A DNA stretch of 64,000 nucleotides from Strongylocentrotus purpuratus. Its lineage: Eukaryota > Echinodermata > Echinoidea > Camarodonta > Strongylocentrotidae. Below, piece by piece: positions 33,792 through 44,542 of the stretch. A program made the translations under genes and the position numbers. Every line of letters begins with the position of its first letter. The stretch's first letter is position 1. The notes beneath the pieces were generated by a model. That model was not told where the DNA came from. It made no database searches and saw only the letters and a program-made list of their open reading frames with translations. The stretch covers positions 20,929,889 through 20,993,888 of the forward strand of contig NW_022145601.1 of the NCBI RefSeq assembly GCF_000002235.5. The letters run 5' to 3'.

Positions 33792-35646
33792 TTATAATTG
33801 CAATGACGACCCTTCGTCATTGCCTTGTTTTCGTTCACATTCTGCCCCATTAATATACTTATCCTTATCCTTATCCTTATCGTCCGGAAATTCCATTCGT
33901 TTTGCACGTAGTGTTTGTTATTCCTAGTAAGGTGCTTTCCTCATGTCCTTTTCATTTCAAATTTCATAGGCGTAATCTCTAGCATCCCATCAAGGTCACC
34001 TACTTTTTCGATTTTCGAAATCACTCATGCATAACCGTCCAGGCGCCATTTTGTCCGTTTCTGGTCCATTTTAAGGCCTTTCTTTCTTCCTTCCTATCTC
34101 CACTATCCTAGATCCTACAAACTTCTAACAAATTCCTCTAGATAGTCTAAGAGATGTTCTTTTATCTGCGACGGATAACCTGACCTTCAAAATGCCATCT
34201 TCATACTCGAAATTCAAATCTAAAACCGACTCCGTCAAAAATCTCTCAAGTTCTTGAAAAATGGACCCCTAAATAATCTAAAACTGCCATAACTTTATCA
34301 TATAAATTCCGTTTTGTATTTAAATCTCACAGTATCTTTATCTCATAATTGCATATAGCCATGCCAAATTTCACGCTCCAATGGCTTTACACAACATAAA
34401 TAGCGCCCTCTAAAGTTCTGGGAATTGGCTTTCTGTCTGTGGCCGTATCTCCATAATGGCTTGGCAAACCCGTACCCTTTTTTGGATTTAGATACTTGAA
34501 GATATGCCCTTTCCAGCCATATACAAAATTATATACCCTATCACTGACCAAATTTGAGAAAATTGCCCTCCAAATTCGCCATTTTCAAGAAAATTGAGAA
34601 ATAACTTCAACTTGCTCTAAAATGGCGATCGTTATACCTACATCAATGAAACTTTGCAGACATATGTATCCATATACGTGACAACTGTTTACCAAGTTTG
34701 GTAAAATTCGAATATGTCAGCGCAAAGTTATCGCCAAAAATGATGAATTTACTATGGATTACGTAATAGACCGTTCAATGCGCGCAATACATTGCGCGCA
34801 GTTAACAATGGTGTCAAACTGACCGCAATGAAGTGCCCTTTCGGATGATACCAAGTATTATATATGTTCACACAGAAAATTGTGAGTAAATCGCATTTGA
34901 ACAAAGATCACTACACGAATTCCGCCGAGTTTCCGCCCGAACCTAACACGTTTCGGCTATGACGTCATTTTTTCAGACTGCTTTTCGCCCCTTAAACGTC
35001 CTTTTTTTTCCTTGAAAATTTGCAGTGACATGCCGAGTTCCAATACGCAGGGCACCGCTTGGCCGGATTTTTGAAATTGGTCAGGGGGGCCATTTAAGAC
35101 GCCATTTTGTCCTATACATCTATTTTACATCACGTGTTTCGATAGGATTATCATAGAAAAAAAGAGAGTGGTTTACAATAACAACCATGAAATTCTCTTT
35201 CTAATGATACCAAATACGGCCCATAAAAAGACGTAAAGAGAGAGAGAAAAAAAACAACTTAACTCCGGCCATAATACAGATCCTGCACGTTTTCCGCCCA
35301 TTCATTACACGCATTGTCTATGGGGCATATCGGGTTCACGCTTTTGGCCCCCAGAACGAACTTGATTGCAATGTCAAACATGCACCAAATCCCATTGGTT
35401 TGTGCACGCAGTGCTTGCGAGCCCTTTCTAGGTTCTTTCCCCTATCCCAATTTCTTTCAAACTTCGTAGGCAAAGTACCATCCCATCAAGGTCACTGTTG
35501 ATGCCTTTCTTTCGCCCTACCTATCTCCAATATCACAGAAGCTACAGACTTCGTGCTCTGGATAGTCCGAGAGAAGCTCTTTCGTTTGACACGTAGAAAC
35601 ACGGCGTCATTGCACGCACATCGTTCTGACACGATTGCATTTCTAG
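33792..35646. mobile_element. Unidentified 1.85-kb insertion
   Basis: It separates GAATCATGCTTATA from CATTATGTACTGATCAAG, which are nearly adjacent in other units. ATTGCA occurs at both junctions (33797-33802 and 35635-35640), a possible target duplication. A stretch with CATCCCATCAAGGTCAC near 33985 recurs near 35480, and other blocks of 33900-34190 recur at 35400-35610 in direct orientation. There is no long open frame and no recognised protein motif. The family is unknown to me. Confidence 0.45.
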
Positions 35647-35697
35647 TTCATTATGTACTGATCAAAGAAACAATTTATTAGCTTTCCATATGCTTGT

Positions 35698-36519
35698 TCA
35701 TAAATAAATTCTAAGAATTTGATTGATGGATTGACGACAAACTGGACATTTCGCATTCTGTCTTGCGTGGAGTTTCAGAGAGCAATCGTAACATGTGCTT
35801 GCATGTCCGCAAGGCACCAGAGCAGCGTTCCTTTCGGAATCTATACAGATACTGCATGGAGTATCTGGGTCCCGTTTTATCATCTTGGCTTGGGCATTCT
35901 CAAGAGCTCTTTGTTTGGCAGTAAGTGCAGCTTCGGTCCTACCAAGTTTTGTTTCCGTTTCGAAGAGTTTCCTGTTACTATCATAGAGTTCTGCGTTTTT
36001 CTGCACCAGTCGACTCTCGGCATCTTTCAACTGGACCAATTCGGTCCGCAATTTCTCCAGATGCTTCTGCGTTGCTGAGAGTTTCCTGTTTGATTCCATT
36101 ATTTCAGTCTTCTTTTCGAGGGTCTCAAATATCAATTTAGAGTTTTCATGTTTTGTTTTATTCACTAAAGCATTACTTTGACAGAGACTCGCATCTGACA
36201 ATTTGAGTTTCTGTTTAGTCTGTTGATGACTATCACATTCGTTTCGTAACATACCTCTAACCTCTCGGATAATTTCATGCTTTTCTGTTGAAAGTAATCT
36301 CTGATTTTCAACGAGCTCGTTTTTAGATTCACTAAGTTCGACTTCTGTAAAGTATAGTCGCTTTACGAGATAAAATGACCAAACAAACTCAACTAAGAAA
36401 AGCAAATCGCCGCCCCAGGATGGATAAGAATACACATATTGCAATATTACCATAACCACTGCGAATCTAGACACAGTACACATCGAGAGTCTATTCATAT
36501 TTGTTTTATTTTTCTGCAT
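35698..36519 (-). CDS. R5: two-TM, coiled-coil, RING-finger protein (273 aa)
   Basis: The frame is intact over 273 residues with the extended start M-Q-K-N-K-T-N-M. Hydrophobic segments lie at about 16-31 and 38-56 (S-Y-P-S-W loop between them). The stalk runs from about 58 to 215 and holds a shortened module of about 0.7 unit (L-E-K-K-T-E-I-M-E-S, L-K-D-A-E-S-R-L) followed by the constant linker T-K-L-G-R-T-E-A-A-L-T-A-K-Q. The RING starts at C222 (C-S-I-C, P-C-G-H, C-P-V-C, all ligands present), ending R-I-Y-L. The likely role is as for R1. It lies next to a large unknown insertion on its 3' side, which does not touch the frame. Confidence 0.87.
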   Translation of the reverse strand: MQKNKTNMNRLSMCTVSRFAVVMVILQYVYSYPSWGGDLLFLVEFVWSFYLVKRLYFTEVELSESKNELVENQRLLSTEKHEIIREVRGMLRNECDSHQQTKQKLKLSDASLCQSNALVNKTKHENSKLIFETLEKKTEIMESNRKLSATQKHLEKLRTELVQLKDAESRLVQKNAELYDSNRKLFETETKLGRTEAALTAKQRALENAQAKMIKRDPDTPCSICIDSERNAALVPCGHASTCYDCSLKLHARQNAKCPVCRQSINQILRIYL

Positions 36520-37420
36520 TCTATCCAGTCAGATTAAAGCTGATTTGAGGCATATCTCGAATTTTGCAAAGCGTTTAATAGATGTTTCTGATGGCTTTCA
36601 TTGGATGATGCCAAAGATGCCTAACCATGGAACCACGGAGTTACTCTTCGGGGAGGATAATTCTAGGAGTTGTAATTCAGACGCTTTACTTGGGAAATGT
36701 TATACTTTTGCAGCATCTGGACCAGGTTCTTGGTATAAGCGAAGCATGATGATTATACAAATTGAATTCCATTTTCCATTAGAGAGAGAGCTGGGATGTT
36801 TTCCTCCTTGATATCAGACGGGTTATTCTCTAGTCATCAAGTTGCCATCCATTTTACGTTGCCATGGGGAGGAGTTCAGAAGAGCTTTTCGGGTATCCAG
36901 CATCCAGCATGTCAAACCATTCTAGATTCCAGAAAGAAAAGAAAAAGATGGATTAAACATTAAGTCTTGTCCTTTGCATCCCTAAATGTACAATTTATTT
37001 CGACAGCTATCTCCTTTGTCCAAATTGGTTTTATATGCCCCATGCAGAATCATGACAAATAAAAAACAATATATGTGCACCATTTCATTAGGGATACTAA
37101 TAAAGGCTGTAATGGAAGGAAATTAAAAAAGGGAAATGCATTTACCAATATTTCAACATACCGTTACAGGTCATTCTATAATTTGAGAATTTAAATTACA
37201 TGAAATATGAAACGTTCATGTTTTGGAATCGTTTGTCGAGTCTTCATAACTGTAATCGATTAACCAACGTTCTCGAATCTACATCTCGGGTCAATATGTT
37301 CCTCAAATATAACGCTTATACTGATTTAATAATTATGAATAAATAAGTATTATTATTTTGTTTATCACATTCCATGTTTTATCAAAATTATTCAGTACTC
37401 TGCAAACGACCAGTAAAGAT
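36520..37420 (-). promoter_or_regulatory. Conserved 5' flank of R5
   Basis: The flank shares GCATCTGGACCAGGTTCTTGG and CATTCTAGATTCCAGAAAG with the other copies and runs to the SINE. Confidence 0.4.
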
Positions 37421-37652
37421 GGGCACGATGGCTCAGTGGTAGAACAGTCTTGTAACCGCGAGGTCCCGGTTTCGTAATCAATTCTGTGCGCTAGTGCCCA
37501 TTGGTTTGTCATTAATCCTCAATTACAAAACAATGCAAAAGGACTTACAGCCGTAGCATCCCCTGGTCGCTAATACTTACAAGCAAACACGTTTTTTCTT
37601 AGCAGTCCGGTAAAAGAATCCATCACCATCAAACCACCTTCAACCGAACCAA
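37421..37652 (+). repeat. tRNA-derived SINE, U5 copy
   Basis: GGGCACGATGGCTCAGTGG head, a degenerate B box, shared body, and an AAACC-like tail. Confidence 0.75.
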
Positions 37653-38544
37653 ACTAGTTTAAAGCATGAAAGGTTATTTAATGTCCTGCACAAAATAGTT
37701 GTACACGTCATCACAATTCACTTACGCCTATGAAACTTTCCGATTTTGGGAATCCTCCACTCGGTGAGTCCGTTGCTTTCACAAAAACAATTCGAATCAA
37801 TCAATATCCAAACAGGACTTCCACGGTATAATATTCACACACCGATACACACCGACTGTTAGATATTATCATTGTCATCTAGATCAAACTCAAATAGTAT
37901 TCTTTGAAATATACAGCTGAATCATTGTATATCACGAAGGCCATAATACCACGGTATGGTGGAGAGTGAATATATCGTGTTTACTTCGATAAAGCCTGAA
38001 ATAAAATGATTCTCGTTCTTAAAAGTTATATGGTGATATACTACTACTACTCGATTTTGATGTCCCTTTCACCTTCCCGTTGTGCTCTTGCCCTTGTTTT
38101 ATTATTTCAATATCTTGACAACAAAAACAACAAGAACAACATCGTGAAAAATGTATTATGTTTCACTGAGCTTGGTGTTTTTCTGCACTTGTTTTCAACA
38201 AGAGAAGAACAAAATATAGAAGTTTCAATGTTCTGGTCAGGAAATCCACTTTCGAAATAAGGGACGATTCATTATGCCAAAGTCGTATATTCTGCCTCGC
38301 TACTTTGCCAAACTGATTTGGAAATACATGAAAGCGTCAAAAGTTGTAGTATTTCAAAGTCCAGCGAAACCTGTTACATGATGTTGCTTAAAAAATGATT
38401 GAATACAGGACAAAGGTTGTTTTCTTTCCCCTTTCCCAGTTAAAACAGCATTACACGTGTATTTGGCCTTCGTTCTAACTCCTTGTATCGACTAAATACA
38501 ATAGAAAAAACTCGTTCTCTCGAATACCATGGTGACTGTTTACA

Positions 38545-38780
38545 TATATTTCTCTCTCTCTCCCTCTCCCTCTCTCTCTCTCTCTCTTTCTCCCTCTTAC
38601 ACACACACACACGCACACACGCACGCACACACACTCTCTCTCTCACACACACACACATACACACATACTCTCTCTATATATACATATCTCTGTGTCTCTC
38701 AGTATCCTTTTCTCTCTCTCTCCCTCTCCATCTTTCTCTGCCTCTGTCTCTCTTTCTCACAAAACACATACACGCATACG
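38545..38780 (+). repeat. Compound CT/CA microsatellite, U5
   Basis: Blocks of (CT)n and (CA)n with a central CTCTATATATACATAT segment, at the conserved unit position. Confidence 0.9.
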
Positions 38781-38839
38781 CGCACAAACTTTTCCCAGTA
38801 ATGGTTATGTTGATTTCATTCAATATCAAAACAGTATTA

Positions 38840-39185
38840 AACCTTGGGCTAAACCCCCCCCCCCCCTTGAGTTTTTGTATGTGTATGTTATGTGTTTGTT
38901 TTTTATGACCCCCCCCCCCTTTTTATTTTTATTTTTATTTTTTTTAATAAATTAAAACAAAAACAAATTATGCCAATGGCTGACCTAAAAAAGGTGACCT
39001 TACCCCCCCCCCCCCCCCCAACAGAACAAAATGTCAAATTTTCAAATTTCTAGACCCCCCCAAAATAGTGTCCTCTTACCCCCCCCCCCCCCCCCCCCCC
39101 TTCAGCGGCTGGCTGAGTCGTTGCAAAATTTTGGGCCCGATTTTAACCCCCCCCCCCCCTTGAAAAAATCCTGCGTGCGCCACTG
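38840..39185 (-). mobile_element. GCGTACGC-type C-run element, second copy
   Basis: C runs alternate with short shared words such as GGCTGACCTAAAAAAGGT and GCGGCTGGCTGAG. The right end reads AAAAAATCCTGCGTGCGCCA. In reverse complement it matches 57358-57700. Confidence 0.6.
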
Positions 39186-39331
39186 AACACGGCACGAAAA
39201 TGCCAAACAAACTGCAAGGCTAACTGCCCACATTGATATTCACTTCTAATTCTCACCCCCACCCCCCCCCCCCCCGTATATACGCATAGTCCTGATACAT
39301 TACTTTTTTCTTCATACGATCTTATCCTGCC

Positions 39332-39904
39332 CATACAAACTCAAAAAAAAATTGTCCACCTCAGTAAGAATCCACTGAGGGACTACTAAAGGGGTGAGAC
39401 ATAGTTTAACTTTGAAAACGTATGTGTGTTAATTAGGGTTAAATCCCTCTCTTTTGAACATCCTGAAAGAACAAGACATTTTTCCATTCTAGACTATTTC
39501 TTCGTTTCTGGACTGTAAACAAATACAGAAAATGCTATTTAATCCTTTCTTATCTAGTCTTTTATTAACCATAAAGTCACAAATCTCTGTTATTAATTGG
39601 TAGAAACAAAGGTAATTGTTCCTCTTTATTTTCTATCTTTTGCAAGAACAAAATGACATTTCTTTCAACCTCTCTACATGATCATGCATTCACTCTCTTT
39701 CCATTTACCTCGTCTTAAAACACAAAGAAATTAAAATAAAATCCAGAAAATTGTATTCATACCTGGATGCATTTAATTTTTATTCTATTGTTTAGATCAC
39801 CAATTGACAGTTAACATATTTAAAAAAATGTCATATTTATTCCTTTGGACAGTATTCAATAGTTATCAAAATAATATTTAATAAAATAGATAATACCATT
39901 CTAC
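39332..39904 (-). mobile_element. Tx1/L1-like LINE fragment, downstream piece
   Basis: On the minus strand a post-RT segment can be read as V-P-Q-W-I-L-T-E-V-D-N-F-F, typical of the region after the L1/Tx1 reverse transcriptase. Stops and shifts lie around it. It and 42440-42765 are the two sides of one LINE insertion into U5, now separated by the minisatellite region. Confidence 0.65.
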
Positions 39905-39994
39905 AGGGCATTTTTGGTATAAGCGTTTGACCAACCCACAGAGCACTAACTGGTATAAGCGTTATACCAACCTACAGAGCATTAAATGGTGTAA

Positions 39995-40711
39995 TGGCCC
40001 GGTCACACAGAGGGGACGCATGGGGAACGCACGGCCAGCGCACTGGAAATTTGCAATTTTGGCCAGTGCGTTGTCGTGCGCCCAACTTTTGTCGAAGCTA
40101 CAGCGAGCTGACACCAAATGCATAGCGTGTTGCTAGCGCGCTGAGCACATACAGGGCGCAAACAGTGCGCATACAGACCGTACACAGAACGCACATGATA
40201 ACAACTTCAACGAATGCACACCGTGTTGCTAGCGCGCTGGGCGTATGGTCCACGCATGCACCGCGTTCTCAACAGAAGTGGTCACACATAGACGACGCAC
40301 GGCCCGCGCAATGGAAATCGGTAAAGGCTGTGTGCCTAACTTTTGTCATGATTTTGGAAAAGCTAGCGAGCTGACACAAAATGCACAGCGTGTAGCTAGA
40401 GCGCTGTGCGTATACAGGGCGTGTGCTCCGCGTATGCCTGGCGCTGGTCTAGCGCGCTCCACGAAAGTCTGGCGTGCCTTTGGCGTGTACATTCATTCGT
40501 AGAGCTCCGCGCACACTTTTGAGCATGCTCAAAAAAATCGCTACGCACACAGCGAATGCCGACGAATGCATAGCGTGGGTCCTGCGCGCTCGACGAACGA
40601 GTAACGAATGATGATGCACGCCTAGCGAACGACAACGCACTGGCCAAAATTGCAAATTTTCAATGCGCCGGCCGTGCGTCCCCCATGCGTCGTCTGTGTG
40701 TGACCGGGCCT
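39995..40711. mobile_element. Fold-back MITE with GGCCCGGTCACAC ends (717 bp)
   Basis: Inverted ends of about 85 bases start TGGCCCGGTCACAC and AGGCCCGGTCACAC. They are flanked by TAA at 39992-39994 and 40712-40714, the broken minisatellite unit giving the empty site. The 3-bp TAA duplication fits PIF/Harbinger. The interior is G/C-rich with many GCGC words and no transposase. Confidence 0.8.
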
Positions 40712-40897
40712 TAAGCGTTATACCAACCTGCAGAGCACTAAATGGTATAAGCGTTATACCAACCTACAGAGCACTAAATGGTATAAGCGTTATACCAACC
40801 TACAGAGCACTAAATGGTATAAGCATTATATCAACCTACAGAGCACTAAATGACCATTCTACAGAGCACTAAATGGTATAAGCGTTATACCGACCTA

Positions 40898-42282
40898 CCC
40901 ATGCCATAAGTATTGCAACATGATGAAATTCGTTAAATTTGTGGTTAATGACTTCTCTTTGTTGTAGCGGTGTTTTGTTCGAAATTGAACATGCATGACC
41001 GTTGTTTCGGTATAAAATGAATGTGCACCTTGTTCACTTTCTCATTCAATGCTAATGAGTCATTCATGCACGCACCATGGTTAAGACAGCCGAGTTATCT
41101 AACGAGCAACGCCGACAAATCGTTGCATTGAGACAGGAGGGGGTTTCGGTAGCTCGGATTGCTGATCGCTTTGGGGTATGCCGTCAAACCGTGTACCGAG
41201 TGTGCAAACGCTACGAGGACACAGAAAATTCCGACAAGCGACCAAGACCTGGCAGAAGCAGGAAGACAACGCCCCGGGAAGATCGCTACCTTCTGCGTCA
41301 GGCCCGTATGACCCAATTCGATTCAGTCCAAACTTTGGCAGCTCACTGGAGCGACAGAATTGGTAGCAGAATCTCAAAGAGAACAACACAAAGACGCCTG
41401 TACTCTTACAATCTCCATGCCCGCATTTCCAGGAGAAAGATTCTGATATCTCGCGTCAATCGCCTAAGACGCATCAGGTGGGCCACCCGAGTGAGGGATT
41501 GGACTTTGGAGAACAATTGGAGGCATTTCGTCTTTTCAGACGAGAGCAGGTTTTGTCTGTCTTCGAACGACGGAAGAGTAAGAGTCTGGCGTGAACCTAA
41601 CACCTCTTACGACCCATGGAACCTTACTTACACCCAAAGGGGTTCAGTTTCAGTCATGGTCTGGGGATGTGTCGGCCTCTATGGAGTTGGCGATCTTGTT
41701 GTCGTAGATGGGAACATTGATAACGCCAAATATCGAGATATTCTGGACGCCCACTTGTTTCCATCCATTGCTAACATCTTTGGCAACGCGCAACAACCGT
41801 TCGTCTTCCAGGATGACAACGCACCGGCACACAGGGCAGCCAGGATGGACCAATGGTATGACGCAACTGGCGTCAACAGGGTGCAGTGGCCGGCGCAATC
41901 ACCAGATGCTAACCCGATAGAGAATCTGTGGGATGACATCAAGAGAGCCAACACCAAAGACCGACCAACCACGAGGGAAGGTTTGGTCCGCTCTATCTTC
42001 AGGGCCTGGGGCAGCATCACCCAAGAAAGATTGCAAGGACTCTACGCGACGATGCCAAGAAGGATGCGCGCCATCATTAGAAGGCGAGGATATCCAACAA
42101 AATACTAGAGACTCGTGAATCTTACATGAAAAATGACTATTGATATATCAATAAAATGTGCCTGATAGTATGATAAAAAATGATGCACTACATATTCATT
42201 AAAACAGCACTCATTTTCATGTAATTATTTGTCTCCTGTGTAATGTGTGTGTCTATGTTGCAATACTTTTGGCACGGGAGGG
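40898..42282 (+). mobile_element. Tc1/mariner transposon, apparently complete (1385 bp)
   Basis: The ends are CCCATGCCATAAGTATTGC on the left and CCCTCCCGTGCCAAAAGTAT read inward from the right, inverted with a small indel. TA flanks both sides (40896-40897, 42283-42284) and lies within the CCTACAGAG of a minisatellite unit, so the pre-insertion site is clear. The element carries one complete transposase gene. Confidence 0.92.
41077..42108 (+). CDS. Tc1-like transposase, DD34E, intact (343 aa)
   Basis: The start ATG sits in ACCATGG. The N-terminus carries two helix-turn-helix-like segments (R-R-Q-I-V-A-L-R-Q-E-G-V-S-V near 12-25 and further), a GRPR-like G-R-S-R-K, and the bipartite DNA-binding domain to about residue 110. 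The catalytic triad is the Asp in F-S-D-E-S, the second Asp of Q-D-D-N-A-P-A-H, and the Glu in N-P-I-E-N-L-W, with 34 residues between the last two (DD34E). The length of 343 residues is usual for Tc1 transposases. There are no stops or shifts. The enzyme would cut at the element ends and integrate at TA. An intact frame with recognisable ends suggests recent mobility. Confidence 0.95.
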   Translation: MVKTAELSNEQRRQIVALRQEGVSVARIADRFGVCRQTVYRVCKRYEDTENSDKRPRPGRSRKTTPREDRYLLRQARMTQFDSVQTLAAHWSDRIGSRISKRTTQRRLYSYNLHARISRRKILISRVNRLRRIRWATRVRDWTLENNWRHFVFSDESRFCLSSNDGRVRVWREPNTSYDPWNLTYTQRGSVSVMVWGCVGLYGVGDLVVVDGNIDNAKYRDILDAHLFPSIANIFGNAQQPFVFQDDNAPAHRAARMDQWYDATGVNRVQWPAQSPDANPIENLWDDIKRANTKDRPTTREGLVRSIFRAWGSITQERLQGLYATMPRRMRAIIRRRGYPTKY

Positions 42283-42439
42283 TACATGGCACTAAATGGT
42301 AAAAGCGTTATACCATTCTACTGGGCACTAAATGGTATAAGCGTTATATCAACCTACAGAGCACTACATGATATAAGCGTTATACCAACCTACAGGGCAC
42401 TAAATGGTATAAGCGCTATACCAACCTACAGAGCACTAA

Positions 42440-42765
42440 AGTATTTAAGTCTTTTTATCTTACGAAGTATCTCTTTTAAATTCAAATCCTCCTTAGTTTT
42501 AACGTCTAAAGAAAAGTGAACACCCACTATTGTAAGTTGTTGATCTAGGTTTCCAAACAAGGGTATATGAAGTCTATGATTAAGTTTGATATAACCTACT
42601 TGGTCATAATAAATTATCTAACTTAATATCTCTTTCACCCTTTTTACTAGTACCTTCGATAATATCTTGTAATCAATATTCAAAAGCGTAATCTGTCTCT
42701 GATGTTGACGAACATTAATTTCATGCCCTCTTCTCTAATAATGTAATAACATCTTGCCTTTGCGA
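42440..42765 (-). mobile_element. Tx1/L1-like LINE fragment, RT piece
   Basis: On the minus strand Q-I-T-L-L-N-I-D-Y-K-I-L-S-K-V-L-V can be read (about 42705-42650), the region of L1/Tx1 reverse transcriptase that precedes the palm. It is followed in other frames by P-L-F-G-N-L-D and L-N-L-K-E-I-L-R-K-I-K. It is broken by internal deletion and shifts. Confidence 0.75.
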
Positions 42766-43645
42766 TTATGAAAGTTTTCCACTATCGTATGCTTCTTTCA
42801 ATACCTCTACCACGGTCTCCCCCAATATTGGCCAAAAAGTATGATAAAATTTAACCGCAAAGTCGTCATTGCCTTAGGGAAACCTTGCTAGATACGTCAT
42901 ATCGTTACCAATTCGTGTTTGATTAATTAAAAATTAATTAATTTAAAAAAAATTATTAAAAAAAAAAAAAAAAAAAAAATCGGATTTCGCTTCAACTTTT
43001 ACTTACCTGTCCGCATCAATTTTTAGGCTGGACTTCGCCATCACTTATAATAGTAGAATAACCAAAACCACGTATAGGCTAACCTGGCGTCATGGATCTG
43101 TAATCTCTTTCAGTTCTCTATTTTTGATGAACCTTAATATAGTGACGGTTCCTCATGATGCACTGTGTTACACTTGTACCCACGTTGGGAAAATCTCGTC
43201 ATCACAGTGTACTATATATATATATATATATATAAATACATATATATAAAACATATTAAAATGACATGGAGACCAACTCTCTGTCCAAATATTTGGTGAC
43301 AGATGGCATTCTCAGAATTCTTAAGATCTGGCCCTCCCTCTCCAGCCCGTTTGAATATGATACTGCCTCTATGAACGTGGGGGCAATCAATTTATGTTTA
43401 TATACAGTAGATTGAAGACGAAACAAAAAATAGATAATTGTATGAGCCTTTGAATAACTTTTAAACATCTTCTCAAATTAAATATTATAGAGGTAGGCCT
43501 ATTTGTAATCATGCTCATCTAATACTTCTTACTAATTGACCTATTCCATTAACCCATGGAGTCTTAAACAATACTAACGCATGCCTACATCTCATATCGA
43601 GTTCTGATCAAGATAAATCTTTTTTAAAGCTTTCTTTATGCAGGT
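42766..43645 (-). repeat. End of U5 and start of U6, gene-free
   Basis: This holds the block shared with 1900-2350, an A-run (about 42957-42978), a (TA)n tract (43212-43233) and the 3' flank of R6. No gene is seen. Confidence 0.65.
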
Positions 43646-44542
43646 TTATAAATAAATTTGAAGAATTTGGTGAAAAAATTCACGACAAATTGGGCACTTC
43701 GGATCCTCTTTTAGGAGTCTCAGAGAGCAATCGTTACATGTGCTTGCATGTCCGCAAGGCACCAAAGCAGCGTTCCTTTCGGAATCTAGACAAATTCTGC
43801 ACGGAGTATCCGTTTCCCGTCTTTTCAGCTTGGCTTGGGCATCCTCAAGAGCTCTTTGTTTGGCACTAAGTGCTTCTTGTAGTTTTGTTTCCTTTTGTGT
43901 GAGTTGTGTCTCAACGTCGAATCTTGCCTGCGTTGCAGTGATATTACTGTTTTGCACGTAGAGATCGGCGTTCATCCGTGCCAGTTTACTCTCTGCATCT
44001 TTCGACTTGATCAATTCGGTCCGCAATATCTCCACTTCTTCAAGTGTTTCTGAGAGTTTCCTCTTTGTTTTCAGTGTTTCTTTCTCCTTTTCGGAAAGTT
44101 CGACTACCAGTTTCTGGAAGGATATTTGGGTCTCATATAACAGGTTGTCGATTTCGTTTTGTTTTCTATTGACTAAAGCATTACTGTCATATAGTCTCGC
44201 ATTCGACAGTTTGAGTTTCTGTTTAGTCTTCCGATGGCCATCCCATTCGTGTTGGAACCTACCTTTCAAACCTGCGATCTGCGCCATTAGGATACCTTTC
44301 TCGCTTAAGCCTAGAGCCGGTCTATGCACTGTCGATATCTCCGTTTCTCTTGGCAGTATTAATCGCTGATTATTTCTGAGTTCAACTTCTGTCAAGTACA
44401 GTCGCTTTAGGAGGAAAGCAGACCAAACAAACTCAAACAAGAAAAACAAATTTCCGCTCCAGGTTGGATAAGAAAACATATACTGCAATGGTATCATAAC
44501 CATTGCATAGCTATACACATTATGTATCCAGAGTGCATCCAT
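43646..44542 (-). CDS. R6: two-TM, coiled-coil, RING-finger protein (298 aa)
   Basis: This intact single-exon frame starts M-D-A-L-W-I-H-N-V, aligned with R1. Hydrophobic segments lie at about 10-24 and 31-48, joined by S-Y-P-T-W. The membrane-proximal stalk is closest to R4 (W-D-G-H-R-K-T-K-Q-K-L-K-L-S-N-A-R-L-Y). One 74-residue module follows (E-L-S-E-K-E-K-E-T to R-F-D-V-E-T-Q-L), then a shortened linker. The RING starts at C248 (C-R-I-C, P-C-G-H, C-P-I-C); the gap before the last Cys pair is one residue shorter than in R1. It ends Q-I-Y-L. R6 and R4 form a subgroup by stalk sequence. An E3 ligase role is inferred. Confidence 0.87.
   Translation of the reverse strand: MDALWIHNVYSYAMVMIPLQYMFSYPTWSGNLFFLFEFVWSAFLLKRLYLTEVELRNNQRLILPRETEISTVHRPALGLSEKGILMAQIAGLKGRFQHEWDGHRKTKQKLKLSNARLYDSNALVNRKQNEIDNLLYETQISFQKLVVELSEKEKETLKTKRKLSETLEEVEILRTELIKSKDAESKLARMNADLYVQNSNITATQARFDVETQLTQKETKLQEALSAKQRALEDAQAKLKRRETDTPCRICLDSERNAALVPCGHASTCNDCSLRLLKEDPKCPICREFFHQILQIYL

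Larger units (their letters stand above)
37653..39330 (-). repeat. U5 gene-free part
   Basis: Unit sequence with CT/CA microsatellites (about 38545-38680 and 38695-38780) and a G/C-run element (38840-39185). No gene is seen. Frames through the microsatellites are low complexity. Confidence 0.7.
39905..42440. repeat. 37-bp minisatellite, expanded and interrupted
   Basis: Units of about 37 bases with the core GGTATAAGCGTTATACC and ACCTACAGAGCACTAAAT occur at 39905-39994, 40712-40897 and 42283-42440. The core is nearly palindromic. The array is split by a fold-back MITE (39995-40711) and a Tc1 element (40898-42282). It lies inside the LINE fragment. Confidence 0.88.

Noticed and set aside
33792-35646. 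LTR element suggested by direct repeats near both ends
   Set aside because: The repeats are strongly diverged and not at the termini, and no retroviral protein motif, primer site or polypurine tract is seen. No LTR retrotransposon, retrovirus or Polinton was recognised anywhere in the window.
40003-40655. Several frames rich in Ala, Arg and Cys
   Set aside because: They fall in the G/C-rich interior of a fold-back MITE on both strands, with no motif.
41095-42020. Minus-strand frames opposite the Tc1 transposase
   Set aside because: They are antisense shadows of a clear transposase gene.
39905-42440. CRISPR-like array from the 37-bp repeats
   Set aside because: The units are head-to-tail without unique spacers, and the genome is eukaryotic.
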